Source: Planctomycetota bacterium (lineage in GTDB: Bacteria > Planctomycetota > B15-G4 > SIAN01). From it: 64,000 nt of DNA. Of the stretch, positions 9,186-17,250 are shown piece by piece. How positions within the stretch are numbered: position 1 is the first letter of the stretch; every line of letters starts with the position of its first letter. Location: NCBI GenBank assembly GCA_028289345.1, contig JANQQL010000020.1, positions 62,001 through 126,000 of the forward strand. Reading direction: 5' to 3'. The notes beneath the pieces were generated by a model, which saw only the letters and a list, made by a program, of their open reading frames with translations, did not search any database and had not been told where the DNA came from. The translations under genes and the position numbers were made by a program.

Positions 9186-10157
9186 CTACTCCTGCTCGCT
9201 TTCCCTTTTCTCACGGGCCGCGACCACGTCCGCCGGCTCTTCGTTGTTCTCCGTTCCGTAGAACACCGTGAGACCCATGCCCGGCTGCCCGAGCGGCGCC
9301 AGATCCGAGGGACCGAATTGTTCGGGAGGATCGAGCTGCAGGGCTGGGGGCAAGAACTGACGGAAGCGTTCCTTGTCAGTGCGAAATCGAGCCGAGCGTC
9401 GCAACCGAGTCCACTCTTGACCACCGAAGCCGGGGCCCCATCGAAGCAGGACATAGGCAATGTCCAAGGACTCTTTTCGAGAACCAGACTTTCCTTTGCG
9501 ATCCTGGATCCAGTAGATCTCCGCCCCATACTTGGTGAAGTACGGTCCACCGTAGGCGCCGGTCTCGATGTCGAAGAGATGATGCTCCAAGGGGTAACGC
9601 CGAAAGCTATGAGTGAAGGCGCCCATGTCTCCACCAAAGCCCCGGGAGGTGTTGTCTTCGGAGTACAACCGGGCGATGCGATCGAACTTGGCGCCCCGCT
9701 CCAGCTTGCGCATGACCTCGGCGGATTTCTGCTCGAGTTCCGGGATCTTGTCCATGAACACGATTTTCATCAGTTTCGCTTCGAGCAGCGGTCGCAGCAG
9801 TTTGTAGAGGAACGTCGGGTCCTTCTTGGGCTTGTAGATGCCACGCATGTAGTTGTAGTAGGTGTCCCATTCCTCGATCGTGACGGGGACCTCTCGATCG
9901 GGCACGTCAACCAAGGAGATCCAGAACGCGACTTCTTCGTCCGGAGGAAGCGGACCAAGGAACGTCATGGGGTCCACCGCCTCGACGGCCTCCGGAGCGG
10001 CCTCGGGCGTCGTCTCTTCTTCTTGGCCGTCGCCTTCGGTCGCTCCCTCTTGGGGGGATGGCTCGGCGCTGTTCTCGGAAGCTTCTTGCCAGGGAGCCGC
10101 GGGAAGAAGCGGAGGTGCGTTCAAGAACATTGCCAATGCGAGCATCGAGGTGGTCAT
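9186..10157 (-). CDS. Secreted parvulin-like (PpiC/SurA-type) peptidyl-prolyl isomerase domain protein
   Basis: 323-residue protein with an N-terminal hydrophobic segment (MTTSMLALAMFLNAP), an acidic Pro/Glu-rich linker (about 25-65) and a helical region. A degenerate parvulin-like domain follows around residues 155-225 (FDRIARLYSEDNTSRGFGGD, then YGGPYFTKYGAEIYWI). The C-terminus is charged. A role in folding exported proteins outside the cytoplasm is inferred. The start ATG overlaps the stop of the ABC ATPase (ATGA), so all three genes of this unit are probably translated together. Whether it still has isomerase activity is unclear. Confidence 0.72.
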   Translation of the reverse strand: MTTSMLALAMFLNAPPLLPAAPWQEASENSAEPSPQEGATEGDGQEEETTPEAAPEAVEAVDPMTFLGPLPPDEEVAFWISLVDVPDREVPVTIEEWDTYYNYMRGIYKPKKDPTFLYKLLRPLLEAKLMKIVFMDKIPELEQKSAEVMRKLERGAKFDRIARLYSEDNTSRGFGGDMGAFTHSFRRYPLEHHLFDIETGAYGGPYFTKYGAEIYWIQDRKGKSGSRKESLDIAYVLLRWGPGFGGQEWTRLRRSARFRTDKERFRQFLPPALQLDPPEQFGPSDLAPLGQPGMGLTVFYGTENNEEPADVVAAREKRESEQE

Positions 10158-10954
10158 GGGTGACTCCCATCCTGGTTGGAGACCGCGTTGGCCAGGAACA
10201 GTTCGGCTCGATCGGTCACTTCTCGGTCCATGGTCAATTCGCGAAACAACTCTTCCAAGCTCGCGTCAGGCTGTCCCTCTCGCAGGAGCTGCGGAGGCCC
10301 CTCGGCCACCACCTTCCCCTGGTGAAGAATCACGACTCGGGTGGCCAGCTGTTGGACCACATCCAGGAGGTGAGAGCAGTACACCACGCTGATTCCGCGC
10401 GTCGCCAGCCCCCGGATGATCTCCTTCACCAGAAGCACGGTCTGCACGTCCAGCCCATAGAGGGGCTCATCCAGCAACACCAGCTCGGGATCGTGGAGGA
10501 AGGCCGAGGCCAGAACGACCCGCTGCTTCATCCCCCGGGAAAAGGTCCAAAGTGGCCGATCGGTCACTTCTTCGAGATCCAGGGCTTTCAACAAGTCTCG
10601 GCTGCGCTCGGAGACCCGCCCCGGGTCTAGCTCCCGCAAGTTGCCCACCAGCTCGAGGAACTCGAGGGCGGTCAGGACGTCGTAGACGGGTCCACTTTCT
10701 GGAACATAGGCGACTCGTCGGCGCACCTCCTGGGGATCCTCGCCAACGTCCACCCCGAGCACTTTCACCACTCCCGCCGTGGGTGCCAATTGACCGGTCA
10801 GGACACGCATCGTGGTCGATTTTCCGGCGCCGTTCGGTCCCAGGTAGCCAAGGATCTCACCGGGCTCGACGACCAGATCGACCCCCTGGAGGACCGTCTT
10901 CTCGCCCAGCACTTGGCGCAAGCCTCGAATCTCCACCAACGGCTGACTGCTCAA
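10154..10954 (-). CDS. ABC transporter ATP-binding protein (ABC-2 exporter type)
   Basis: Cytoplasmic ATPase subunit of 266 residues. Walker A is GPNGAGKST, the signature is the diverged FSRGMKQRV (usual LSGGQ), Walker B is LVLLDEP and the switch histidine is in VVYCSHLLD. It should power the permease encoded two genes downstream. The C-terminal 40 residues extend past the nucleotide-binding domain. It begins the operon; the divergent arginase gene starts about 115 bp away. The exported substrate is unknown. Confidence 0.93.
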   Translation of the reverse strand: MSSQPLVEIRGLRQVLGEKTVLQGVDLVVEPGEILGYLGPNGAGKSTTMRVLTGQLAPTAGVVKVLGVDVGEDPQEVRRRVAYVPESGPVYDVLTALEFLELVGNLRELDPGRVSERSRDLLKALDLEEVTDRPLWTFSRGMKQRVVLASAFLHDPELVLLDEPLYGLDVQTVLLVKEIIRGLATRGISVVYCSHLLDVVQQLATRVVILHQGKVVAEGPPQLLREGQPDASLEELFRELTMDREVTDRAELFLANAVSNQDGSHP

Positions 10955-11068
10955 TCCTCGACCTTTCGCTTCCTTGGGTCCGCGACACCAAACCGGACTT
11001 TACCCGGAGCCGAGCATCTCTCCTCGGTCCACGTTGTTCCCTTCCTTCGGCTGGTTATTCTGGTGCCC

Positions 11069-12001
11069 ATGAGTGAACGACCCCTGAACCCTTGCCGCCA
11101 CCTCGAAATTTTGGGGGTTCCCCTCGATCTCGGGGGAAACCGCCGCGGAACCGACATGGGCCCGAGCGCCCTGCGCATCGCGCACCTGGAATCCCAACTG
11201 CGCATCCTGGACTATGAAGTCACCGACCGCGGTGACCTTCCGGTGCCGTCCCGGGAAGCGATCGACCCCGGCCCCAAGCACGCGCGCTACGTCGAGCCGA
11301 TCGCAGAAGTCTGCCGAGCCCTCGCCCAGCGCGTCGACACCTGCCTGAGTGAGCGACGCTTTCCGCTGGTGGTTGGCGGTGACCACGCCATCGCACTCGG
11401 CACCGTCAAAGGGGTCACCCAGCATCTCGAGCGCAAGCATGAAAAACTCGGGCTGCTTTGGTTCGACGCCCACGCCGACATGAACACTCCGGAGACGAGC
11501 CCCTCGGGCAACATTCACGGGATGCCTCTGGGAGTTCTGCTCGGCACACCCTCGGAACGCTTCGGAGCACTCGAGACCTTCTGCCACCACATCGAGCCGG
11601 AGAACGTGGTGTTGATTGGGGCCCGCGACTTGGATCCTCGGGAAAAGGACATCGTGACCGCTTCGGGGATCTCTGTGTTCACCATGAAAGAGATCGACCG
11701 CTTCGGCATCAGCGAAGTCGCCGAGCAAGCCCTCGATATTGTCACCCGCAACACTGCGGGCATTCACTTGTCACTCGATCTGGACGGCGTCGACCCGAAA
11801 GTGGCTCCCGGAGTGGGCACGCCGGTGGCGGGGGGCTTGACCTTCCGCGAGTGTCACCTGCTGATGGAACTCATCGCCGACACGCGCAAGCTCCTTTCGA
11901 TGGAAGTGGTCGAACTGAATCCGATCCTGGACCTCGGCAACTCCACGGCGGAGTTCGCGGTCGGGCTGATGCAGTCCGCTTTGGGTCGCCAGATCCTTTG
12001 A
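11069..12001 (+). CDS. rocF: Arginase (ureohydrolase family)
   Basis: Hydrolyses arginine to ornithine and urea using two Mn ions. All six metal ligands can be placed: H106 in GGDHAIALG, D133, H135 and D137 in DAHADMN, D237 and D239 in SLDLDGVDP. The SGNIHGMPLG segment and the C-terminal EVVELNP fit arginases better than agmatinases, though other ureohydrolases cannot be fully excluded. The length of 310 is typical. The start is the ATG at 11069 (MSERPLNP). Its stop codon overlaps the TTG start of the following ABC ATPase (TTGA), so the two are co-translated although no functional link is evident. Confidence 0.9.
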   Translation: MSERPLNPCRHLEILGVPLDLGGNRRGTDMGPSALRIAHLESQLRILDYEVTDRGDLPVPSREAIDPGPKHARYVEPIAEVCRALAQRVDTCLSERRFPLVVGGDHAIALGTVKGVTQHLERKHEKLGLLWFDAHADMNTPETSPSGNIHGMPLGVLLGTPSERFGALETFCHHIEPENVVLIGARDLDPREKDIVTASGISVFTMKEIDRFGISEVAEQALDIVTRNTAGIHLSLDLDGVDPKVAPGVGTPVAGGLTFRECHLLMELIADTRKLLSMEVVELNPILDLGNSTAEFAVGLMQSALGRQIL

Positions 12002-12726
12002 GCCCATCACCCCCCCTGTCTGCCGAACTCCGTCAAGTCGAACGGTGCTACCAACGCGGTCAGGAGGAAGTCGCCGCATTGCGGACCTTGGACTGGAAGG
12101 TCGCCCAAGGTCGTTGGCACGCGGTTCGGGGACCGTCCGGCTCCGGCAAGAGCCCCCTCCTGCACCTGTTGGGCGGACTCGATCGCCCCACTCGTGGGCA
12201 GGTGTTGCTAGCTCGTCGACACATCCCCGAGGATGCGGGGCCTCGCGACCCCCTGATCGACCTACACGCCATGGACGACGAGGCACTGGCCCGCCTGCGC
12301 CGCACCGAAGTCGGCTTCGTGTTCCAGAGCTTCCACCTTCTGCCGACCTTGAACGCCACCGAGAATGCGGCGTTGCCGCTACTCCTTGACGGGGTTCGAG
12401 AGTCCGACGCTCGCCAACGCGCGGAACATCTGTTGGAAACGGTGGGGCTCGGCCATCGTCGCGGCCACTTTCCCGAAGAGCTGTCCGGCGGCGAACGACA
12501 ACGGGTGGCGACGGCACGCGCCTTGGCCCCCGGCCCCTCGCTGCTTCTCGCCGACGAGCCCACCGGCAACCTCGACCGAGTCCAGGGCCTGGAGGTCCTC
12601 GAGCTCTTCTCCCGGTTGATGGCGGATCACGACATGACCATCGTGATGGTCACCCACGATGCGCTGGCCGCCGAGCGAGCCGAACAGGTTCACGAGCTCG
12701 ACGATGGCCGGTGGCTGCCCCGGTGA
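11998..12726 (+). CDS. ABC transporter ATP-binding protein, LolD/MacB type, with altered Walker A
   Basis: ATPase subunit of about 242 residues that pairs with the FtsX-type permease downstream. It has the Q-loop FVFQSFHLLP, signature LSGGERQRVA, Walker B LLLADEPTGNLD and switch VMVTHD typical of the LolD/MacB/FtsE group. Walker A reads GPSGSGKSP: the conserved Thr or Ser after GKS is P53. The likely start is the TTG at 11998, overlapping the arginase stop; no ATG exists upstream of the domain in this frame. The gene overlaps the permease gene by 16 nt. Likely role: lipoprotein release or export of an envelope component, inferred from subfamily. Confidence 0.88.
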   Translation: MSPSPPLSAELRQVERCYQRGQEEVAALRTLDWKVAQGRWHAVRGPSGSGKSPLLHLLGGLDRPTRGQVLLARRHIPEDAGPRDPLIDLHAMDDEALARLRRTEVGFVFQSFHLLPTLNATENAALPLLLDGVRESDARQRAEHLLETVGLGHRRGHFPEELSGGERQRVATARALAPGPSLLLADEPTGNLDRVQGLEVLELFSRLMADHDMTIVMVTHDALAAERAEQVHELDDGRWLPR

Positions 12727-15299
12727 ATCGATCTCTGGGAGTGCCGTTGCGCTGGCTTGCCGTCCGTCACTTCGCGCGACACAAGCTCCGCACGGCGCTG
12801 GCATTGATGAGCGTGGCCCTTGGCGTCAGCACCTTCGTCAGCATGTCGGCCCTGAACCGCAACACCTTGGCCGCCTATGCCGAAACGGCACGCGCTCGCG
12901 CCGGAGACGCCGACCTGGTGGCGCGGGGAACCCTTGCCGGCCTCGACGCTTCCCTGTTGGACCAACTCGAAAGCGTTGACGGAGTTCGTCGAGCGGTCCC
13001 CTTGGTGCTGCGCTTCTGCACCGCCCGTCGCTCGTCGGAAGAGCCGGCCGAACGATTCGTATTCCTGGGAGTCGATCCGCAACGGCCGCCCGGCGCGGAG
13101 CAAGTCACCTTGGAACAGCTCGTGGAAGAAATCGCCGCGCCTTGGGAGTTGCTGAGCACCAAACATCCGGTGTTCGTGAACGCCCCCTGGGCCCGACGCC
13201 ATCAAGTCAAGGTCGGCGATTCATGGGAGTTTGATGCGCCGGCCGGAGCGATCGCTCTTCCCATTTCAGGAATCCTTCGAGCCGACTCGATTCCGGTCGC
13301 CATGGGAAGCGCCGTGGCCATGAGTCCCCTTGCCAGTGCTCAAGAACTCTTCGGCTCTGGGGATCGGATTGACCGGATTCTGATCCGGTTGGAAGAGAAC
13401 CAGGACAAGGAAGCGCTCCTTGCCCGGTTGCAAGCATTGGTTGGGGATCAGGCGCATCTCAGTGACCCACTGCAAGAGGCGCGAGAATTCGATGCCGTTC
13501 TTGGAAGCGTTCGCTTGGCCCTCCGTCTTCTCTCGCTTCTGTCACTGTTGATTGCCGCGTTCCTGGTGCACAGCACCATCTCCATGGCGCTGACCGAACG
13601 CCGCCGAGAGCTTGCCATCCTGCGTTGCGTGGGGATGCCCGCGCGAAGCGTGCGCACCATGCTGCTTCGGGAGGCTTTGCTGCTTGGCGGGGTCGGTGGT
13701 TCGTTGGGAGTCGTTCTTGGATTCGCTGTCGCCGGTTCCATGACCGACCTCTTTTGGAACACCATCGGAACCACCTTCGACCGCATCGACGCGGTCGCCT
13801 CTCCCCTCCATCCCGCGGACGCAATCATCGGATTGCTCGCGGGACCTCTCGCGGCGGCGATGGCCGCCCTCGGTCCGGCTCGTCGCGCAGCCCAGCGAGC
13901 ACCGCTGCAAGGCTTGCGGCTCGAGCGCACTCCTCCTGCCCCTTCTCGAGCCGCTCGAGATCGTCGGGTGAGCGTTGGCCTGGCAATCCTGGCGATCGCC
14001 TTGGTGAACATCGAGGCCCTGCACTTCCCTCGTTCTGGCTACCTGGTGTTCGTGATCTCGATCGCGGCCTTGGTGTTTGGCGGCTACCCGTGGATGCGTC
14101 TGGCGATGTCGCGAACAGGTCCTTGGTTCCTGCGAGTGATGGGTCCCGGGGGGCGCCTGGCCAGGGACCACTTGGATCGCGCCCATGGCAACACCTCCTC
14201 CACGTTGGTCGCGGTGTCTTTGGGATTCGGCATGGTGTTCTCCACCCATGTGCTGGTGCGCAGCTTCGAGTCGCTTCTCGAACACTGGTTCGATCGGACC
14301 ATCCAAGAAGACCTGTTCGTGATGGGAGAAGGGTTCCTCGCTTCCGGATTGCAGGGCACGGACTTCGATCTTTCCCTGAGGGACGAATTTCGCGCCGTGG
14401 ATGGGGTCTCGCACGTTCACGGCCTGAGATTCAATCGGATTCCTTATCGCAACGAACGAGTGCTGCTCTTTTCTCTCGATGCGGCCGCTCCCGAAGACTC
14501 GGGACAGTTCCTGTACGTGGAAGGAGGTCCGGCGGACAAGGCAGCCTGGGCGAAGGGCGACGGCATCTTTGTTTCCGAAGGCCTGGCGTTCCTTCAAGGA
14601 GTCCATCGAGGAGACTCCATGGAGCTCCCCACGCCCGGCGGAATTCGCGAACTGCCGATCCTGGCCGTGGTCCAAGATTACACCTGGCCACGCGGCGTCG
14701 TGTTGATTGACGACGACTTATATCAAGATCTCTACGACGACTTTCGGGCCCACGAATTCGCCATCACTTTGAATTCGTCTCGTTCCTTGGATTCCGTTCA
14801 GGCAGACATCGAGCGCATCTTGGGAGACCGCTATCACGCCTTCGTTCTCACTCAAGAGCAGGTGCAGAGCTCGGTATTCTCCGTCTTTCACGACTACTGG
14901 AGTCTCTTGCTCGCCCAAGAGACCTTGGCCGTTCTGGTCGCGGCGCTGGGGACGTTTCACACCCTGCTGATCTCGGTGCTGCTGCGTCGCCGCGAAATCG
15001 GCTTGCTCCGCGCCGTGGGTGCCCCGCGCCAGGTCCTGCGGCGCATGATCCAGTTGGAAGGGGCATTGATTGGCTTGGGAGGTGGCGCACTGGGGGTGCT
15101 GTTCGGCGGTGCCATCAGCGCGGTGACCTTGAGGGTGCTGTGTCTGGAAGAGCAGGGCTACCGCTGTCCGTGGGAGTTCTCGTGGTGGGTCGTGGCCGCG
15201 GTCCTGGTCGGCGCTGCCGCCACCGGCTGGCTGGCCGCCTGGCTCCCCTCGCGCACCGCCGAACAGACTGAAGTGCTTTCGGTCATCGGAGAGGAGTGA
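12711..15299 (+). CDS. FtsX/LolC-type ABC transporter permease
   Basis: 862-residue membrane protein with two FtsX-like modules. A first membrane helix near residues 20-45 precedes a periplasmic MacB-type region. Three helices follow at about 265-390, a second short cluster at about 420-470, a second extracytoplasmic region, and a final set of helices at about 740-850. RRRELAILRCVGMPARSVR and RRREIGLLRAVGAPRQVLR mark the coupling segments of both modules. Such architecture is usual for LolCDE-like or MacB-like systems that act on substrates from the periplasm. It overlaps the ATPase gene by 16 nt and is followed by a Rieske gene after 14 bp. Confidence 0.9.
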   Translation: MAAPVNRSLGVPLRWLAVRHFARHKLRTALALMSVALGVSTFVSMSALNRNTLAAYAETARARAGDADLVARGTLAGLDASLLDQLESVDGVRRAVPLVLRFCTARRSSEEPAERFVFLGVDPQRPPGAEQVTLEQLVEEIAAPWELLSTKHPVFVNAPWARRHQVKVGDSWEFDAPAGAIALPISGILRADSIPVAMGSAVAMSPLASAQELFGSGDRIDRILIRLEENQDKEALLARLQALVGDQAHLSDPLQEAREFDAVLGSVRLALRLLSLLSLLIAAFLVHSTISMALTERRRELAILRCVGMPARSVRTMLLREALLLGGVGGSLGVVLGFAVAGSMTDLFWNTIGTTFDRIDAVASPLHPADAIIGLLAGPLAAAMAALGPARRAAQRAPLQGLRLERTPPAPSRAARDRRVSVGLAILAIALVNIEALHFPRSGYLVFVISIAALVFGGYPWMRLAMSRTGPWFLRVMGPGGRLARDHLDRAHGNTSSTLVAVSLGFGMVFSTHVLVRSFESLLEHWFDRTIQEDLFVMGEGFLASGLQGTDFDLSLRDEFRAVDGVSHVHGLRFNRIPYRNERVLLFSLDAAAPEDSGQFLYVEGGPADKAAWAKGDGIFVSEGLAFLQGVHRGDSMELPTPGGIRELPILAVVQDYTWPRGVVLIDDDLYQDLYDDFRAHEFAITLNSSRSLDSVQADIERILGDRYHAFVLTQEQVQSSVFSVFHDYWSLLLAQETLAVLVAALGTFHTLLISVLLRRREIGLLRAVGAPRQVLRRMIQLEGALIGLGGGALGVLFGGAISAVTLRVLCLEEQGYRCPWEFSWWVVAAVLVGAAATGWLAAWLPSRTAEQTEVLSVIGEE

Positions 15300-15313
15300 T
15301 AAAAAGGACACCC

Positions 15314-15670
15314 ATGACTTGGCACCGAATCGCCTCCCTCCACGAAGTCGAACCCGGACAGCGCAAGGTCGTGCAGATCGAGGGCAAGGAGCTTGCCCTC
15401 TTGCACACGGATCGCGGACTCTGGTGCATCGACTTCCGTTGTCCTCATACCGGCGGCCCCCTGGGCGAAGGCATCATCGCTGAGGACGAGATCATCTGCC
15501 CCTTGCACAAGTGGAAGTTTCAGCTGTGCGACGGAACCCACAATCGCGGGACCGCTTGCGAACCCGCGGGGGTCTACCAGCTCCGCGCCGAAGGAGACGA
15601 CGTTTTGGTGGAACTGGAGAACGTCAAAGCGTCGTCCGACAACGCAAGCCATCCGGCGCCGCGCCAATGA
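15314..15670 (+). CDS. Rieske [2Fe-2S] protein, NirD-like
   Basis: Small soluble iron-sulfur protein of 118 residues. The Rieske ligands are C43 and H45 in CPHTGG and C62 and H65 in CPLHKWKF, with the spacing of NirD and ferredoxin-type Rieske proteins. There is no membrane anchor or catalytic oxygenase domain, so an electron-transfer role is likely. AAAAGGA five bases before the ATG at 15314 selects this start over an ATT/ATG further upstream. No reductase or oxygenase partner is adjacent: it lies between an ABC permease and an SGNH hydrolase, so its partner is unknown. Confidence 0.9.
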   Translation: MTWHRIASLHEVEPGQRKVVQIEGKELALLHTDRGLWCIDFRCPHTGGPLGEGIIAEDEIICPLHKWKFQLCDGTHNRGTACEPAGVYQLRAEGDDVLVELENVKASSDNASHPAPRQ

Positions 15671-15737
15671 GCCCCACTCGCGGGAATCCCTCCCGGAGTC
15701 ACCAAGGCCCAGGTCCTCGTTCCGCCAACGGATTCCG

Positions 15738-16916
15738 ATGACTCGAGTTCCCTCTCCCCGTCTCCGACTCTGGGGAAGCCGGATCGCTCTGGTCCTGGGG
15801 GCGTTGTTGGTGACGACCACGATCGTCGAGCTGGGGTTGACCTTTTGGCCTCTGAACTGGACCGCCAAGGCAAGCGCCAACTCCAATGACATTTTCGCGC
15901 GCGTCGACGCCGAGTGGAACGTTCCCCATCCAGACCTGGGGTTCGTGCGCAAACCCTTCGTGAGCTTCCACGGCAGACTTTTCGAAGATCCCCGCGCCCA
16001 CGACGTTGCGTACACCACGGATGCTCACGGGTTTCGCAACTCTCCTGACTTGAAGCGGTCCGACTTGGTCTTCATCGGCGACTCGTTCGTCGAAGCAGGC
16101 AACGTCCCCCAAGAGTCCACCTTCGTTCAACGTTGTTCCGAAGCCCTCGGTGTCCCTGGGGCGAATCTCGGAAGGGGGTTCTACGGGCCGCAGCAAGAGC
16201 TGATCGTCCTGAAGCGTTTTGCAGAGGCCTATCAGCCGAAAGTGGTCGTGTGGTGCGTGTTTGAAGGAAACGACCTGCAGGACGCCGTTCGCTACCAGGA
16301 GTTTCGAGAAGAACAAGCCCGGCAGCCGTCCTGGTCCGAATCCCTTTCCACTTGGCTGAAGCAGCGTCAGATCTCTCAATTGTGGAAAGCTGCCCGCCGC
16401 AAGCTCAAAGCACGCAAGAAGAATTACCAGTACACGTGGGAACTCGTCGGCCAATTCCAACCCAAGGACCATCCCCCCGAAGACGTGGAATTCTGTTACC
16501 GCTATCGGCCGGATGCACCGACGCGCTACGCTTCGGGAATGGCGGCACTTGTTGACTCTCTCGAAGAAGCCGCCAAGTGGTGCGAAAAACGTTCGGTCGA
16601 GTTCTTGGTGGTCTTCCTCCCCACCAAGCTCCGCGTCATGGGGCCGTTCACCCAATTCTCCGACTCGTCTGCGTTCGCTCGGTACACCGAAGATGGTCGC
16701 TTCGATCATCCACAGAATCTGGCCGAACGATTGGCTTTGGCGATGATCGATCGCGAGATTCGCTTTCTGGACATGACCGGCCCATTGCGGGACGCCACCA
16801 AGGACGGGGCGCTCACCTATTCCGCACGCTACGACAACCACCTAGATCTGGCTGGACATGCCGTGGTCGCTGAACGGATGGAGGAGGTGATCCGAGGCCT
16901 GTTCCTGCCGCGCTGA
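15738..16916 (+). CDS. SGNH/GDSL-family hydrolase-like protein, membrane-anchored
   Basis: 392-residue protein with one N-terminal membrane helix (about residues 14-38) and an extracytoplasmic SGNH domain. The nucleophile is S116 in IGDSF, the GND block is FEGNDL near residue 176, and the catalytic DxxH is in DNHLDLAGH near the C-terminus. The domain could be an esterase or O-acetyl transferase or hydrolase acting on envelope glycans or lipids; the substrate is not evident. It is 67 bp after the Rieske gene on the same strand and ends 13 bp before the convergent xseB. Confidence 0.82.
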   Translation: MTRVPSPRLRLWGSRIALVLGALLVTTTIVELGLTFWPLNWTAKASANSNDIFARVDAEWNVPHPDLGFVRKPFVSFHGRLFEDPRAHDVAYTTDAHGFRNSPDLKRSDLVFIGDSFVEAGNVPQESTFVQRCSEALGVPGANLGRGFYGPQQELIVLKRFAEAYQPKVVVWCVFEGNDLQDAVRYQEFREEQARQPSWSESLSTWLKQRQISQLWKAARRKLKARKKNYQYTWELVGQFQPKDHPPEDVEFCYRYRPDAPTRYASGMAALVDSLEEAAKWCEKRSVEFLVVFLPTKLRVMGPFTQFSDSSAFARYTEDGRFDHPQNLAERLALAMIDREIRFLDMTGPLRDATKDGALTYSARYDNHLDLAGHAVVAERMEEVIRGLFLPR

Positions 16917-16929
16917 AGCGCGGGTGCTC

Positions 16930-17250
16930 TCAGAAAGGCAAGTCGTCGTCCTCTTCCTGCTCGGGTGACTCTTCCGGAGGACCCCCGTTGTTGTCCCCCG
17001 CTTGCGAATCAATGTCCCCCTCTTGATCCAGATCCGCAAGCACTTTGGTCACCTTGGACTCCGTGGCGCGAAGTTTTTCCTGGCAAACTCGAATCAAAGA
17101 CACTGCTCGCTCGACTTTGTCGGAGAGCTCGTCGATTTCGGTCTCGTCGCGATCGATCGAGTCCAGGATCTGCTCGATCTCTTCGACCGCCTTGGCATAG
17201 GGCACGTCTTCCGGTTCTTCCCGAGCTTTCTGCGCCTTGGATCTAGGCAT
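16930..17250 (-). CDS. xseB: Exodeoxyribonuclease VII small subunit
   Basis: Small subunit of exonuclease VII, which degrades single-stranded DNA with XseA. The conserved core (YAKAVEEIEQILDSI to CQEKLRATESKVTKVL) is a pair of helices near residues 18-72. It is followed by an acidic tail of about 30 residues ending DDDLPF that most homologues lack. From the ATG at 17250 the length is 106. It overlaps the end of xseA by 8 nt, so the two are co-translated. Confidence 0.93.
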   Translation of the reverse strand: MPRSKAQKAREEPEDVPYAKAVEEIEQILDSIDRDETEIDELSDKVERAVSLIRVCQEKLRATESKVTKVLADLDQEGDIDSQAGDNNGGPPEESPEQEEDDDLPF

